Assembly: GCA_903906365.1 (NCBI GenBank)
Contig: CAIVKC010000057.1
Coordinates: 124,001 to 188,000, forward strand
Length of the DNA: 64,000 nucleotides
Origin: an uncultured Bacteroidota bacterium
GTDB lineage: Bacteria; Bacteroidota; Bacteroidia; Chitinophagales; Chitinophagaceae
Direction: 5' to 3'
Numbering within the stretch: position 1 is the first letter of the stretch; the number at the start of each line of letters is the position of its first letter. Made by a program: the position numbers and the translations under genes. A model generated the notes under the pieces. It was given only the letters and a program-made list of their open reading frames with translations. It ran no database searches and was not told the origin of the DNA. Shown piece after piece: positions 22,201 to 31,719 of the stretch.

Positions 22201-22999
22201 GAAACAGATAGATGATGGCGCGAAGCGGAATGAGCACCCCCAGCAAAAAAACGATGCCCCTGGCTGACCCGAACTTATCGGAAATCCACAACGCGATATT
22301 CTGTATCACAAAAAGCAGCAGCAGGATACCGGAAAGCAAAAAAATGACTGAAAGCCAGTTCTGGCCGACGGACACAGCACCCGGCTTTGGGTCGAGATAA
22401 AACAGGGTCTGTCCAAACCGGCTCTGAACGGGATAAATGGTCTTTGTCAGGGCAATCCGAAAACGCTCTTCTGCGGCAGGAAAATCAACGAATTCCGGCT
22501 TGAGGTTATCAATGGCAATATAGTACTGCATCCGCACCGGAATGAGGGCTACCGCCGACAGGTAATGCCGTCCGCCGGTATTGACCGTCCTTTTCACAAA
22601 TTCATACTGCCCGTTTCTCAGGTAGCAAAAATAATTGCCATCGGGTAGTTTGAGCAGGCTGTCCTCAGGGAGGGCCCGCTGGTTATTCCAGAACTTCAAT
22701 GTGAAAGCAGAGTCTGCCTGGTAAACCAGGAAGGTGAACTTCTTTTCAACCAGCGATTCCAGCTCCTCCCTGGAATAGGTCCGGTTGGAGAGGCGTATCA
22801 GCAGGCGGCTGTCCTGACTCAGATGTACAAATTCTTCCTCCCGATGCTGCAGAAAGGCCTGGATATTATTTCTAAGCAACCGGGCCGATGTGCTGGATCC
22901 CAAAAAAAAGTCGATGCAATAACTGGCCGCAAACAGCGTAAGGACCACCAGCAGGAGGTACCCGTTTTTTTTAAATAGACTTTGTAGAAATGACTTCAA
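19238..22999 (-). CDS. Very large (1253 aa) multi-transmembrane sensor histidine kinase with HAMP-like region
   Basis: 'EMARQVAHEIKNPLTPMKLSIQYLQ' H-box, 'LFTNLLQNALEA' N-box, 'VTDNGEGIP', 'TTKSSGTGLGLAMSKTIVEQARGKIWFET' G boxes; many hydrophobic segments N-terminally. Confidence 0.92.
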   Translation of the reverse strand: MKSFLQSLFKKNGYLLLVVLTLFAASYCIDFFLGSSTSARLLRNNIQAFLQHREEEFVHLSQDSRLLIRLSNRTYSREELESLVEKKFTFLVYQADSAFTLKFWNNQRALPEDSLLKLPDGNYFCYLRNGQYEFVKRTVNTGGRHYLSAVALIPVRMQYYIAIDNLKPEFVDFPAAEERFRIALTKTIYPVQSRFGQTLFYLDPKPGAVSVGQNWLSVIFLLSGILLLLFVIQNIALWISDKFGSARGIVFLLGVLIPLRAIIYLFPSILHLRQYELFDPRIYAANFILSSLGDLLINALLLCWITLFVRRLTREYTLRQVRLVWRNWLIRFLVFTIVVCVTYVFAYIVQSLVADAKISFNVTNFFSLTVYSFVGFIVLASLALSYFFFTQIIVRLISPLSGEDSLIDYVMIAFVGLLVLTLIHSTAVVELDVFVLIWLLIYVWLMQRTLFSGLNARLNISEVLFWLFVFSVSISAVVIAENRKIELTQRRRTAERLSEQADPSSEKVLSIALTYFDNDFLYNNFNRFKDKDQNANLKDSVINRSFSTYRDRYDTKIYTYGADEKPLFNDESVSYDTLNTIFKIQGKPTSVPDLKYYEKSFDKFTYLYKKTITDSSHLIIGYFFIISELKNYKGDDLLIPELFQQKKEYLPEYSPVYSYAIYNKNELISNYNNYSFPTHLSEDQIPKLDFIQRRNGSFDELWHRIDEDKIVVIAKKDNSAIEAITLFAYLFSAFLFLVAMFRIAAVMINSRLQWDRLKQYLQFNIRSQIHTTIIFISLFSFIVIGVATIIFFVNRYDRNNQEQLSRAKEIVTKEIQNILLRHVRFDDSTGNYNLGSKESLGKLIDNVAEIHGNDINLYDLDGNLIISSNPFVYNKGILSEKMHPLAFYNLHQLNSIEYFNKEQMGRISYLSIYCPVRNETGRAYAYLNIPSFRTQDELKQEISNFLVTIINLNAFIFLIAGTIAVFLTNRITSSFTLISEKMRQINLGKTNEEIEWKRDDEIGGLVKEYNKMVKKLEESATALAKSEREGAWREMARQVAHEIKNPLTPMKLSIQYLQKAVDNNSVNVKEMTASVAKTLVEQIDHLSKIASDFSQFANIGNPVNEVFDLHEMLYSLTSLYETTENMLFKWVPVHQRIMIFADKTQLNRLFTNLLQNALEACEGREKKVVSIFEELHGSQIIVKVTDNGEGIPLQTQPKIFMPNFTTKSSGTGLGLAMSKTIVEQARGKIWFETVVGEGSTFFVELPIIVREND

Positions 23000-23772
23000 T
23001 CCAGGGATTTTTGCTTTTTGATGGAATTCCAGATGGCATCCATTTGTTCGAGGTTCAAATCTGCTAAATTCTTCCCTTCTGCAAGGGCCTGCTTTTCCAT
23101 GAGGGTAAAACGGCTGATGAATTTTTTGTTGGTTCGCTCCAAGGAGCTCTCGGCATCAATCTGCAAAAACCGTGCATAATTAATCAGGGAGAACACCAGG
23201 TCCCCGAATTCCTCCTCTATATGGGACTTATCCCCTTGCCGTACCGCATCCTGCAACTCTTCCATTTCTTCGACTACCTTGTCCCAGACCTGGGCGGTGG
23301 TATCCCATTCAAAACCCACCTGCTTGGCTTTTTCCTGGAGGCGGATGGCTTTTACGGTGGCAGGCAGGGATACCGGCACCCCTCCAATAACGGATTTTTT
23401 TCCTTCCTTCAGCTTCAGTTTTTCCCAGTTTTGCTTGACCTCTTCCTCATTGCTGACCACCACATCCCCGTAAATATGGGGATGCCGGGATATGAGTTTT
23501 TCGCATATCCCGTCAATGGCTTCCGCCAGGGTAAACTGGCCTTGTTCCCTTGCAATGCGCGCGTAAAAAACGATATGGAGCAGAAGATCCCCCAGTTCTT
23601 CCCGGATACCTTTCCAGTCCTCATTGGTAATGGCATCTGCCAGTTCATACAATTCCTCAATGGTCAGGGTCCTTAAAGTCTGTATGGTCTGCTTTTTGTC
23701 CCAGGGGCATTTTTCCCTTAATTCATCCATGATGCCCACCAGTCTGTTAAATGATTCGCCTGCCTCATTCAT
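22996..23772 (-). CDS. mazG: Nucleoside triphosphate pyrophosphohydrolase
   Basis: 'MDELREKCPWDKKQTIQTLRTLTIEELYELADAI...IREELGDLLLHIVFYARIAREQGQF'; 4-nt overlap with the downstream kinase start. Confidence 0.94.
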   Translation of the reverse strand: MNEAGESFNRLVGIMDELREKCPWDKKQTIQTLRTLTIEELYELADAITNEDWKGIREELGDLLLHIVFYARIAREQGQFTLAEAIDGICEKLISRHPHIYGDVVVSNEEEVKQNWEKLKLKEGKKSVIGGVPVSLPATVKAIRLQEKAKQVGFEWDTTAQVWDKVVEEMEELQDAVRQGDKSHIEEEFGDLVFSLINYARFLQIDAESSLERTNKKFISRFTLMEKQALAEGKNLADLNLEQMDAIWNSIKKQKSLD

Positions 23773-23783
23773 AAAAAGTAAGT

Positions 23784-25034
23784 TTAATTAACCGAAATGG
23801 CCGAAACAGCCAGGAATATACCCATCAGCAATAGGTTTAAGAAAAACGCCAGGAAACCCACGATACCATATTTCAGGATGGTCTTGAAGCGGCCCTGTTT
23901 ATAGAAGCAGCGCATGGCTTTATAAAGGTAGACGAACATAAAGATCCAGATCCCAAAACTTAATATTCCCGCCGTCACATGCAGCCATGGCTGGGGGGAG
24001 ACATCCAGGAGTTTATTGAGCAGCAGCAGCACCATCAGGAAAATGAATGATGCACAATAGAGATGCAGGGTAAAAATCACGTGGTCCACATAATAATATT
24101 CCTTGCGGCGGATATATACCAGCTTGAGAATCAGGGCAAAGAAAGGCAACGAAAAAAAGAAAATCTTCGGGAACGAATGCATGAAGTTCTCCTTGAAATG
24201 CTCCATATACCCCTTCTTGTCTTTATGCCACTGCTCATTGACTGCTATGAGTTTTCTCTTGCCCATTTTTTTGAACCATCCGTCCCGCCGGGATTCAGGC
24301 AGGGTTTGCTGGACCGAATCGTAACTATGGACATCTTTGAATTTGCCAATACCGTCCCCCCCGTTGTTCTTTTGGGGACTGCCCAGATCCAAAGTGGGTT
24401 TCATCTGTTGGGTGATCGCCTTGGGTATTCCTTTGCTGGTAACGCTGTCAACCCCCTGCCTGATCAGGAGCAGGGTTATTTCCTCCGCCGAAAATGTGCG
24501 GGTGCTTGTGTCACCATAGGCCTTTTTGACAGCCGCTATTTTTGCATTGAGCTCATCGAGGTCGCTGGAAAGTTGATCGCGGTCACTGCTGTCGGAGAGG
24601 TTTTTGATCTCATTTTCCAGGGACATTTTTTGTTTTTGCCAGTCCTTGAGCCCGGCGCGGGTATTTTGCAAAGAATCTTCCCCCGATCCGTTGGTCCGGA
24701 GATTGAGGATTTTGTCAGGGCTCGCCAGGGAAAAAAACAACAGGAAAAAAAAGGCCGACGTGAACACATACATCCGGATTGGATTGAGGTAACTGGCCCT
24801 GCGGCCCTGCATGTATTCCAGGGAAAGAAATCCCGGCCTGGTTATCAGGAATTTGCCGGTGCTGAAAAATTTGCCGTCAAAGTGGGTGATGTCGTTGAAA
24901 AAATGGGTGACCAGGTGCCAGACCGTTTCTTTGGGCTCGAGATTTTCCTGTCCGCATTGGTGGCAGTATCTGCCTATGAGACTTGCCTGGCAATTCAAAC
25001 AGGTCTTTTCCTTTCTTTCCTTACTGTGAGACAC
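23784..25034 (-). CDS. DUF3667-like membrane protein with N-terminal zinc ribbon
   Basis: 'CLNCQASLIGRYCHQCGQENLEPKETVWHLVTHFFNDITHFDGKFFSTGKFLITRPGFLSLEYMQGRRASYLNPIRMYVF' plus C-terminal TM segments. Confidence 0.8.
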   Translation of the reverse strand: MSHSKERKEKTCLNCQASLIGRYCHQCGQENLEPKETVWHLVTHFFNDITHFDGKFFSTGKFLITRPGFLSLEYMQGRRASYLNPIRMYVFTSAFFFLLFFSLASPDKILNLRTNGSGEDSLQNTRAGLKDWQKQKMSLENEIKNLSDSSDRDQLSSDLDELNAKIAAVKKAYGDTSTRTFSAEEITLLLIRQGVDSVTSKGIPKAITQQMKPTLDLGSPQKNNGGDGIGKFKDVHSYDSVQQTLPESRRDGWFKKMGKRKLIAVNEQWHKDKKGYMEHFKENFMHSFPKIFFFSLPFFALILKLVYIRRKEYYYVDHVIFTLHLYCASFIFLMVLLLLNKLLDVSPQPWLHVTAGILSFGIWIFMFVYLYKAMRCFYKQGRFKTILKYGIVGFLAFFLNLLLMGIFLAVSAISVN

Positions 25035-25206
25035 GGTTTATTTTTAAATAAAAATAAGGAACCTGGCATCAAAAACGCGCAGGGACAGAAAAAATCGGGC
25101 CGATGGCCGGCCATTACCCTAACCTTCCCCGGACCGGCCCTTCATTTGTAGTATAGAAGCTGCTGATGTTTTATTACTTTTACCGCCAAATTCATAACAC
25201 CGAGCT

Positions 25207-26061
25207 ATGCAGATTTCCGCAAAACTGATTTTTTTATTCCTTTGCCTGGCTTTGGGCATGCAGGCTGCCAAAGCGCAGTTCTACTACAATGACATTGTAC
25301 TGACCAGGCAGGCCCGGGAAAAATGGAAAATTTACCAGCAGGCAAAGGTAAAATCGGTCAATATCATGAGTATGGATGCGGCCAATGAGCCGGCAGAAGG
25401 ATTTACCTGCGAGCAGCAAACAGGTCCCGATTATGCGGAAATTACCACCCATACCAAATCCTCCCTCACCTCCGAATCGTGGTCATTTGCCCATTATGAT
25501 GCCGCGGGATTCCTTCGAAGTAACCTGGACACCAGCGCCAACTTTCAATCCAATACAGCCTATACCTATGATGACCGGGGACTGCTGGTTTCGCTGACCA
25601 ACACTGCCGTATCGACCAATACCGATCTCAAAGATGTGGAGCTTCACCAGTGGGTCTATGACTCAAAAGGAAATGCCAGGTCCATGCTAAAAGTCAAGAA
25701 CGGACACGATTCTACCCTGGTCGAGTTTGTCAGGGAAGATAATGGTCAGATTGCGGAGGAACATGCCACCCGGAACGGACAAAAACTTCCTGTTATTTAT
25801 TATTATTATGATTCAGCCGGACAACTCACCGATATTGTGAGATACAATGAAAAAGCCAGGCGACTGCTGCCCGATAATATATTCGAATATGACGTCCATG
25901 GACAAGTGGCATCCATGCTGACGGTCCCACAGGATAACAAAGGATACCAGAAATACATTTACCAATACAATGAAAAAGGTCTGCGCATCAGGGAATCCTG
26001 CTACAACAAACAAAAGGAATTATTGGGAAAATTTGAGTATCAGTATACTTACAGGAAATAA
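25207..26061 (+). CDS. Secreted protein with YD/RHS-like repeats, function unknown
   Basis: Signal peptide; 'YTYDDRGLLVSLTN', 'WVYDSKGNARSM', 'YYYDSAGQLTDIVRYNEKAR', 'FEYDVHGQVASM', 'YQYNEKGLRIRES'. Confidence 0.65.
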   Translation: MQISAKLIFLFLCLALGMQAAKAQFYYNDIVLTRQAREKWKIYQQAKVKSVNIMSMDAANEPAEGFTCEQQTGPDYAEITTHTKSSLTSESWSFAHYDAAGFLRSNLDTSANFQSNTAYTYDDRGLLVSLTNTAVSTNTDLKDVELHQWVYDSKGNARSMLKVKNGHDSTLVEFVREDNGQIAEEHATRNGQKLPVIYYYYDSAGQLTDIVRYNEKARRLLPDNIFEYDVHGQVASMLTVPQDNKGYQKYIYQYNEKGLRIRESCYNKQKELLGKFEYQYTYRK

Positions 26062-26392
26062 CTTTTGTTTTCCTTCACATAGCAACGCGTAATTCCCCGT
26101 CTTTGGTTTTGCCATAATTACTCTAGTAGATTTACGATCATGATGGCAAAGTCTACTTAGTTTATCAACAAGTATTTAACATTCCCCGTTTTGGCAAAAA
26201 ATTTGTTTCTACTCAGCTGATTAATTTATTGTAGCATCAAAGCCCCAATCAGGCCCGTTCCACTGTATCACAAGATTGCTTAGTTGATTTTATCATTTAT
26301 TAATCAGGCAAAATATTTGTTTTTGGCAAGCATTTTGTTAAATTAGAAACTATATCCGAGCGTGAATTTTTGAAAATCCAATATCTGTATCT

Positions 26393-29300
26393 ATGAAAGG
26401 TTATTTCTACCCCAACCAAAGGAGTGTATTTACCTCATTGAGCCATCGGGCACTCCTTCTCCCCCTTATCTTCCAGCTATTTATTTCTAACACTTTTGCA
26501 GGCAATTCATTACATAACAATTTCAAATCTGATGTCAAGGTGGATACCACCATTTTTCCATTCGGGGAAAATGCAGGCTGGTATGGAACCCAGTATACGG
26601 ACCAGCAGATCTATGATCTGATGTATGCCGGCGGGGCGCGTTCGGCCAGAACGATTCTTTCCATTCAACAGTGGCAGCAGTTTGGCATTGCCCCCTTTGC
26701 CGCCAGGTTCAATTATCCCTATCAGTCAAAGGGTATGCGCAACAACGTTTTTACCCTGAGGATTGATCCCTATGGCGGAAATTATACCGGGCAGAGCACG
26801 CAATTGACCGCCGGCGGCAATCAGTCCTATTTACCTTCCTCACTGTATCTTCCCATATTTAATGCAGATGGTACTGTCAACCGTAATAATATATGGGCCG
26901 CGTTTTGTTCAGATGTAGTCAATGCCGTGAACGGATCCTTTCAGTATTACGAGATATACAATGAACCTGATTTCACTTATGACTGGTACGATAACCAGGT
27001 AGACTCATCTACGGGTAATCTTGCAGGTTGGGCCACTGTACAGCCGACGCCTGACCAGCTGCCCAATATGTACGACAGTATCAGCAACCTGGTGCAGATG
27101 CATAAAATTGCCTCCCTGGTCATAAAACATTTTCAGCCCAACGCCAAGATTGCCACAGGCGGTATCGGTTCCAAGTATTTCTACCGCTGGTTTTGTAAAT
27201 TAGGCGGAATGCAATGGACCGATATACTCTCCCTGCACATGTATCCCTATTATGACTGGACCTCTTATACTGACCAGTCCCCTGCAGGACCCGGCAACCA
27301 GCGTCACAGCGATATGCTGGTCCATGTGACGGATTCGCTCTATAAGGGCTTTGTGAATATAGGCGGGCAAAATGGCATTCCTTCCAGTTTTCCGCATATG
27401 ATCACCGAGGTCAATACGCCCCGGTGGACCTATGACTTTAACACTTCCGCCGGATCACAGAATAAAAGGTGGGGCAATGACCACGTTCAGCGGAATTTTT
27501 CCCTGAAAGGCATTTCCAAATTCATTCAGAACGGCTTTTCCCCTGTCATTTTTTTCCAGACCGGCGAAGCGGCCGATTCTGGCAATGTTTCTTCGGGGGT
27601 TGAATTTGACGCAGAAGGTATGTATAAAAACCTCACTACGGCCACCCCCACCACCGCCGTGCTGACCCCTTCGGGTCAGGCAATGAAAGTGATGCAGCAG
27701 TTGATGGGCAATTATGTACTGGATCCGGTGCAGCCGGCCTTTGGCTCCGGAATCGACGGAGTCCGGTTTGACAGTGCGGGCAACAAATTATATGTAATTT
27801 GGGCGAAGACAACCCTGGATACCCTGGAAACAGCCTCCGGCAGTTATACCCTCCCGGCCGGGCAGAACTTCAAGCAATATATCTGGAATGGCTCCCTGCT
27901 GGGTACGGTCAGCGGAACCATTGCACTCAATGGAGACCCCTATATCCTGGTGCAGTCCAGCGGCCCCATCACCACCAGTGTGGTGGCCAATGCAGGAAGC
28001 AACCAGACCATCACGCTGCCTGTCAATTCAGTGAACCTGAGCGGCGCTGCATCCACGGTTACCGGATCCACCATTTCATCCTATAGCTGGACCCAGACTT
28101 CCGGACCCGGCACTGCCAGTTTTTCTGCCGATACATCGGTAAAAACCACTGCCAACAACCTGGTGCAGGGAACCTATGTATTTTCCCTTCTGGTAAAAGA
28201 TAAGGCAGGGGACTCATCCCGGGCCTCAGTCACCATCACAGTCAATGCCATAGTCAACCTGCCTCCCGTGGTAAGTGCAGGAACGACCCAAACCATTACC
28301 CTGCCCACCAGTACTGTTAACTTAAAGGGAACCGCCACCGATTCCACCGGAACAATAGCCTCCTATGCCTGGTCGCAGAGCTCAGGACCGGCCGGGGCAA
28401 CCATCACCACCCCTACCGGACTGAGCAGTACGGTCACCGGATTAACGGCAGGCACCTATGTATTTGTCCTGAAGGTCACCGACAGTTATGGTTTATCAGC
28501 AACGGCGAGCGTTACCATCATTGTAAATCCGGCCGTTGTCTCCAATCCCGTTGCCAATGCTGGAGCAGATCAGGTTATTACCCTTCCGGTAAATACCGTC
28601 ACTCTTTCAGGAAGCGCTTCCACGGATCCGAACGGGACCATTGCAGGCTACAGCTGGTCGCAGGTCTCCGGCCCGGCCAATTCGGTTATTGCCAGCGCTT
28701 CGGCTGTTAGCACTGCCATCAACGGCCTGGCAAAAGGGGTCTATGTATTTAAACTCACGGTGACGGACACCAAGGGTGCCAGCTCTACAGATACCGTACA
28801 GGTGACTGTAAATGCCGCCCCGAACCAGCCACCGGTAGCCAATGCCGGAGCCAGCAGGACCATTACACTCCCCTCCAGTTCGGTTTCTCTGGACGGTACC
28901 AAATCCAGTGATCCGGATGGCACGATTGCCTCCTACAGCTGGGCCCAGGTATCCGGTCCTTCCACCGCTGTCATCACAGGCGCCGCAACAGCAACGCCGA
29001 CCCTTTCAGCCCTGGTTGCAGGACAGTATGTTTTCCAGCTAACCGTAACAGATAACAGCGGTGCCAGCTCCAGCGCACAGGTAAAAGTAATAGTGAACCC
29101 CGCTGCCAATATTGCCCCGACAGCCAATGCCGGGTCAGACCAATCCATTACATTGCCCCTCAGTGCCGTCACCCTGGACGGAACAGGGTCCATTGATCCG
29201 GATGGCACGATTTCTTCCTACAGCTGGACCCAGGTTTCCGGACCTGCCCAGGGAACCATTGTGAGTGCCTCATCAGCCACTACCGTGGTCAGCAGTCTGG

Positions 29301-31666
29301 TAAAAGGCACCTATGTATTCCGATTGACCGTCACCGATAACCTCGGCGCAACTGGTACGGATACGGTCAGTGTGGTGGTCAATGCCGCCCCGAACCAGCC
29401 TCCTGTGGCCAATGCAGGCACCAGCAAAACCATTACTTTACCCACCAGTTCAGTGAACCTGGACGGAACTAAATCATATGATCCGGATGGAACCATCGCC
29501 TCCTATAGCTGGACCCAGGTTTCAGGACCATCCAATGCCACCCTTGGTGGGGCCACCACGGCAACACCTTCGGTTTCTTCACTTTCAGCCGGACAGTACG
29601 TCTTCATGCTGACCGTGACCGATAACAGCGGAGCGACTTCCACTGCCCAGGTAAAGGTTACCGTCAATGCCGCAGCCAATATCAACCCCATCGCCAATGC
29701 AGGAGCCGGCCAGACCATCACCCTGCCGGTTGATTCTGTCACCCTCGATGGCAGTGCTTCCCTGCCGGGCAGCGGCACCCTTACCGCCTTCAGCTGGACC
29801 AAGATATCAGGCCCGGCCTCCTATTCCATCAGCCAAGCAACCGGTGTCACGACCCTGGTCAATGGTCTGGTACAGGGTAGCTATACCTTTCAGCTGACTG
29901 TTACCAACAGCACCGGTAATAAGGCTTCCGATACCGTAACCATTCTGGTAAATGCTGCTGCCAATAAGGCCCCGGTGGCCAATGCCGGTTCAGGCAAAAC
30001 CATTACCCTGCCTGTCAATACAGTCACCCTGGACGGCACCAAATCCTATGATCCTGATGGAACCATCGTTTCTTACAGTTGGATCCAGTTATCAGGCCCT
30101 GCTGCCTCCACCCTGACCGGCGGATCCAGCGCCTCACCCACCGCCAGCGCCCTGTTGGCCGGTCAGTATGTATTCCAACTGACTGTTACAGACAACAGCG
30201 GCGCCTCTTCCCGGGCGACCGTAAAAATTACCGTTCGCGGCCTGTCCAATATCGCTCCGGTGGCCAATGCAGGAGCCAATCAGTCCATCACCTTACCTGT
30301 AAATTCCGTTACCCTGGACGGAAGCGCCTCGGCAGATCCGGATGGTACCATCGTAAGCTATAGCTGGAGCAAGGTGTCAGGACCGGCACAGGGAACCCTG
30401 GTCAGCCCGACTGCGGCCACTACGGCAGCAAACAGTCTGGTGCAGGGAACCTATGTATTTGCTTTAACCGTCACTGACAACAGCGGGGCCAAAGGAACCG
30501 ACACGGTCACCGTAACCGTGATGGCGGCTGCCAACCAGCCTCCGGTGGCCAATGCAGGCAACAGCATCACCATATCGCTGCCGACCAATTCGGCCACCCT
30601 GAACGGATCCAAATCATCTGATCCCGATGGTACGATTGCCTCCTACAGCTGGATACAGTTGTCAGGGCCATCCACGGCCACCCTGACCAGTGGCAATACC
30701 TCAGCTCCCGTTGTATCGTCGCTGATTGCCGGTCAATACGTATTTCAGTTAAAAGTAACAGATAATAAAGGCGCCAGTTCCACAGCCAGCGTGAAAGTGA
30801 TTGTAAACGCCGCTGCGGTGGCCAACCTTCCGCCCGTGGCCAATGCAGGTGCCAACCAGAACATAACACTCCCGGCCAGTTCCGTTGTTCTGGATGGAAG
30901 TAAATCATATGATCCTGATGGCACCATCACTTCCTACAGCTGGTCCAAGGTTTCCGGCAACGGGGCTGTGGTCATTTCCAACAGCAGTACGGCCACCCCC
31001 ACCCTGTCAGGACTGACGGTGGGCATATATACCTTCCTGCTGACTGTCACCGATAACCAGGGTGCCTTCTCCAGTGCAGAAGTTACCATCACGGTCAACG
31101 CACAACCTGTGTCGGTGGTAAACCAGGCCCCGGTCGCCATTGCGGGCAGAGATACCACAATTGCCATACCTTCCAACAGTGTGGTACTTGACGGTAGCGC
31201 CTCCTATGACCCCGACGGCCAGATCGTATCCTACCAGTGGAAACAAATCAGCGGACCGGGAAGCGCCATTCTTTCCGCCCTCAACGCAGATGTATCTACG
31301 GTAACAACCCTGCTGGTAGGTGTTTACCAGTTCTCCCTGACGGTGACTGATAACAGCGGCGCCTCATCCAGTGATACGGTGAAAATAACGGTGGTGGATA
31401 ACCTGAGGTCTACAGAATCCATCCTGCTTTATCCCAATCCGGCCCAGTCGACGATCAACCTGAGGTTGTTCAGCGACTCTACCGGGGAGATGAAGATCAA
31501 TATTGTGGATGCCAATGGTCGTATCGTGGAATCCTGGAACATTGATAAAACCCAGAATTTTTTCCAGAAGTCCATGAATATTTCCAGGATCGCACATGGC
31601 ATGTATACCCTGCAGGTCGTTATGGGGGTAAACAAACAAATGATTTCAAAATTCCTCAAACAATAA
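26393..31666 (+). CDS. Secreted 1757-aa protein: N-terminal GH clan-A-like domain, 12 PKD/REJ-like repeats, C-terminal type IX sorting domain
   Basis: Catalytic-type motifs 'YYEIYNEPDFTYDW' and 'HMITEVNTPRWTYD'; 12 units of 'VANAGxxxTITLPxxSVxLDGxxSxDPDGTIxSYSWxQxSGP...GxYVFxLTVTDNxGAxSxxxVxVxVN'; C-term 'LLYPNPAQSTINLRLF...GMYTLQVVMGVNKQMISKFLKQ'. Confidence 0.88.
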   Translation: MKGYFYPNQRSVFTSLSHRALLLPLIFQLFISNTFAGNSLHNNFKSDVKVDTTIFPFGENAGWYGTQYTDQQIYDLMYAGGARSARTILSIQQWQQFGIAPFAARFNYPYQSKGMRNNVFTLRIDPYGGNYTGQSTQLTAGGNQSYLPSSLYLPIFNADGTVNRNNIWAAFCSDVVNAVNGSFQYYEIYNEPDFTYDWYDNQVDSSTGNLAGWATVQPTPDQLPNMYDSISNLVQMHKIASLVIKHFQPNAKIATGGIGSKYFYRWFCKLGGMQWTDILSLHMYPYYDWTSYTDQSPAGPGNQRHSDMLVHVTDSLYKGFVNIGGQNGIPSSFPHMITEVNTPRWTYDFNTSAGSQNKRWGNDHVQRNFSLKGISKFIQNGFSPVIFFQTGEAADSGNVSSGVEFDAEGMYKNLTTATPTTAVLTPSGQAMKVMQQLMGNYVLDPVQPAFGSGIDGVRFDSAGNKLYVIWAKTTLDTLETASGSYTLPAGQNFKQYIWNGSLLGTVSGTIALNGDPYILVQSSGPITTSVVANAGSNQTITLPVNSVNLSGAASTVTGSTISSYSWTQTSGPGTASFSADTSVKTTANNLVQGTYVFSLLVKDKAGDSSRASVTITVNAIVNLPPVVSAGTTQTITLPTSTVNLKGTATDSTGTIASYAWSQSSGPAGATITTPTGLSSTVTGLTAGTYVFVLKVTDSYGLSATASVTIIVNPAVVSNPVANAGADQVITLPVNTVTLSGSASTDPNGTIAGYSWSQVSGPANSVIASASAVSTAINGLAKGVYVFKLTVTDTKGASSTDTVQVTVNAAPNQPPVANAGASRTITLPSSSVSLDGTKSSDPDGTIASYSWAQVSGPSTAVITGAATATPTLSALVAGQYVFQLTVTDNSGASSSAQVKVIVNPAANIAPTANAGSDQSITLPLSAVTLDGTGSIDPDGTISSYSWTQVSGPAQGTIVSASSATTVVSSLVKGTYVFRLTVTDNLGATGTDTVSVVVNAAPNQPPVANAGTSKTITLPTSSVNLDGTKSYDPDGTIASYSWTQVSGPSNATLGGATTATPSVSSLSAGQYVFMLTVTDNSGATSTAQVKVTVNAAANINPIANAGAGQTITLPVDSVTLDGSASLPGSGTLTAFSWTKISGPASYSISQATGVTTLVNGLVQGSYTFQLTVTNSTGNKASDTVTILVNAAANKAPVANAGSGKTITLPVNTVTLDGTKSYDPDGTIVSYSWIQLSGPAASTLTGGSSASPTASALLAGQYVFQLTVTDNSGASSRATVKITVRGLSNIAPVANAGANQSITLPVNSVTLDGSASADPDGTIVSYSWSKVSGPAQGTLVSPTAATTAANSLVQGTYVFALTVTDNSGAKGTDTVTVTVMAAANQPPVANAGNSITISLPTNSATLNGSKSSDPDGTIASYSWIQLSGPSTATLTSGNTSAPVVSSLIAGQYVFQLKVTDNKGASSTASVKVIVNAAAVANLPPVANAGANQNITLPASSVVLDGSKSYDPDGTITSYSWSKVSGNGAVVISNSSTATPTLSGLTVGIYTFLLTVTDNQGAFSSAEVTITVNAQPVSVVNQAPVAIAGRDTTIAIPSNSVVLDGSASYDPDGQIVSYQWKQISGPGSAILSALNADVSTVTTLLVGVYQFSLTVTDNSGASSSDTVKITVVDNLRSTESILLYPNPAQSTINLRLFSDSTGEMKINIVDANGRIVESWNIDKTQNFFQKSMNISRIAHGMYTLQVVMGVNKQMISKFLKQ
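27979..31395 (+). repeat. Twelve tandem PKD/REJ-like coding repeats (about 285 nt each)
   Basis: Repeat starts recognisable by 'VANAG..ITLP' at the protein level; alternating sequence types (see findings). Confidence 0.9.
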
Positions 31667-31681
31667 GACCAGCCCTGCTGC

Positions 31682-31719
31682 AAAAAAAGGAGTGACCGAG
31701 GAGTCACTCCTTTTTTTTT
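31682..31719 (+). terminator. Rho-independent terminator after the PKD protein
   Basis: AGGAGTGAC CGAGGA GTCACTCCT followed by a long T run. Confidence 0.85.

Noticed and set aside
24063-25151. 362-aa plus-strand ORF antisense to the DUF3667-like gene
   Set aside because: Shadow ORF with low-complexity, non-protein-like composition; opposite strand is convincing.
27979-31395. Possible CRISPR-like or minisatellite repeat array
   Set aside because: Repeats are coding, about 285 nt, diverged, and in frame; they are PKD-type protein domains.
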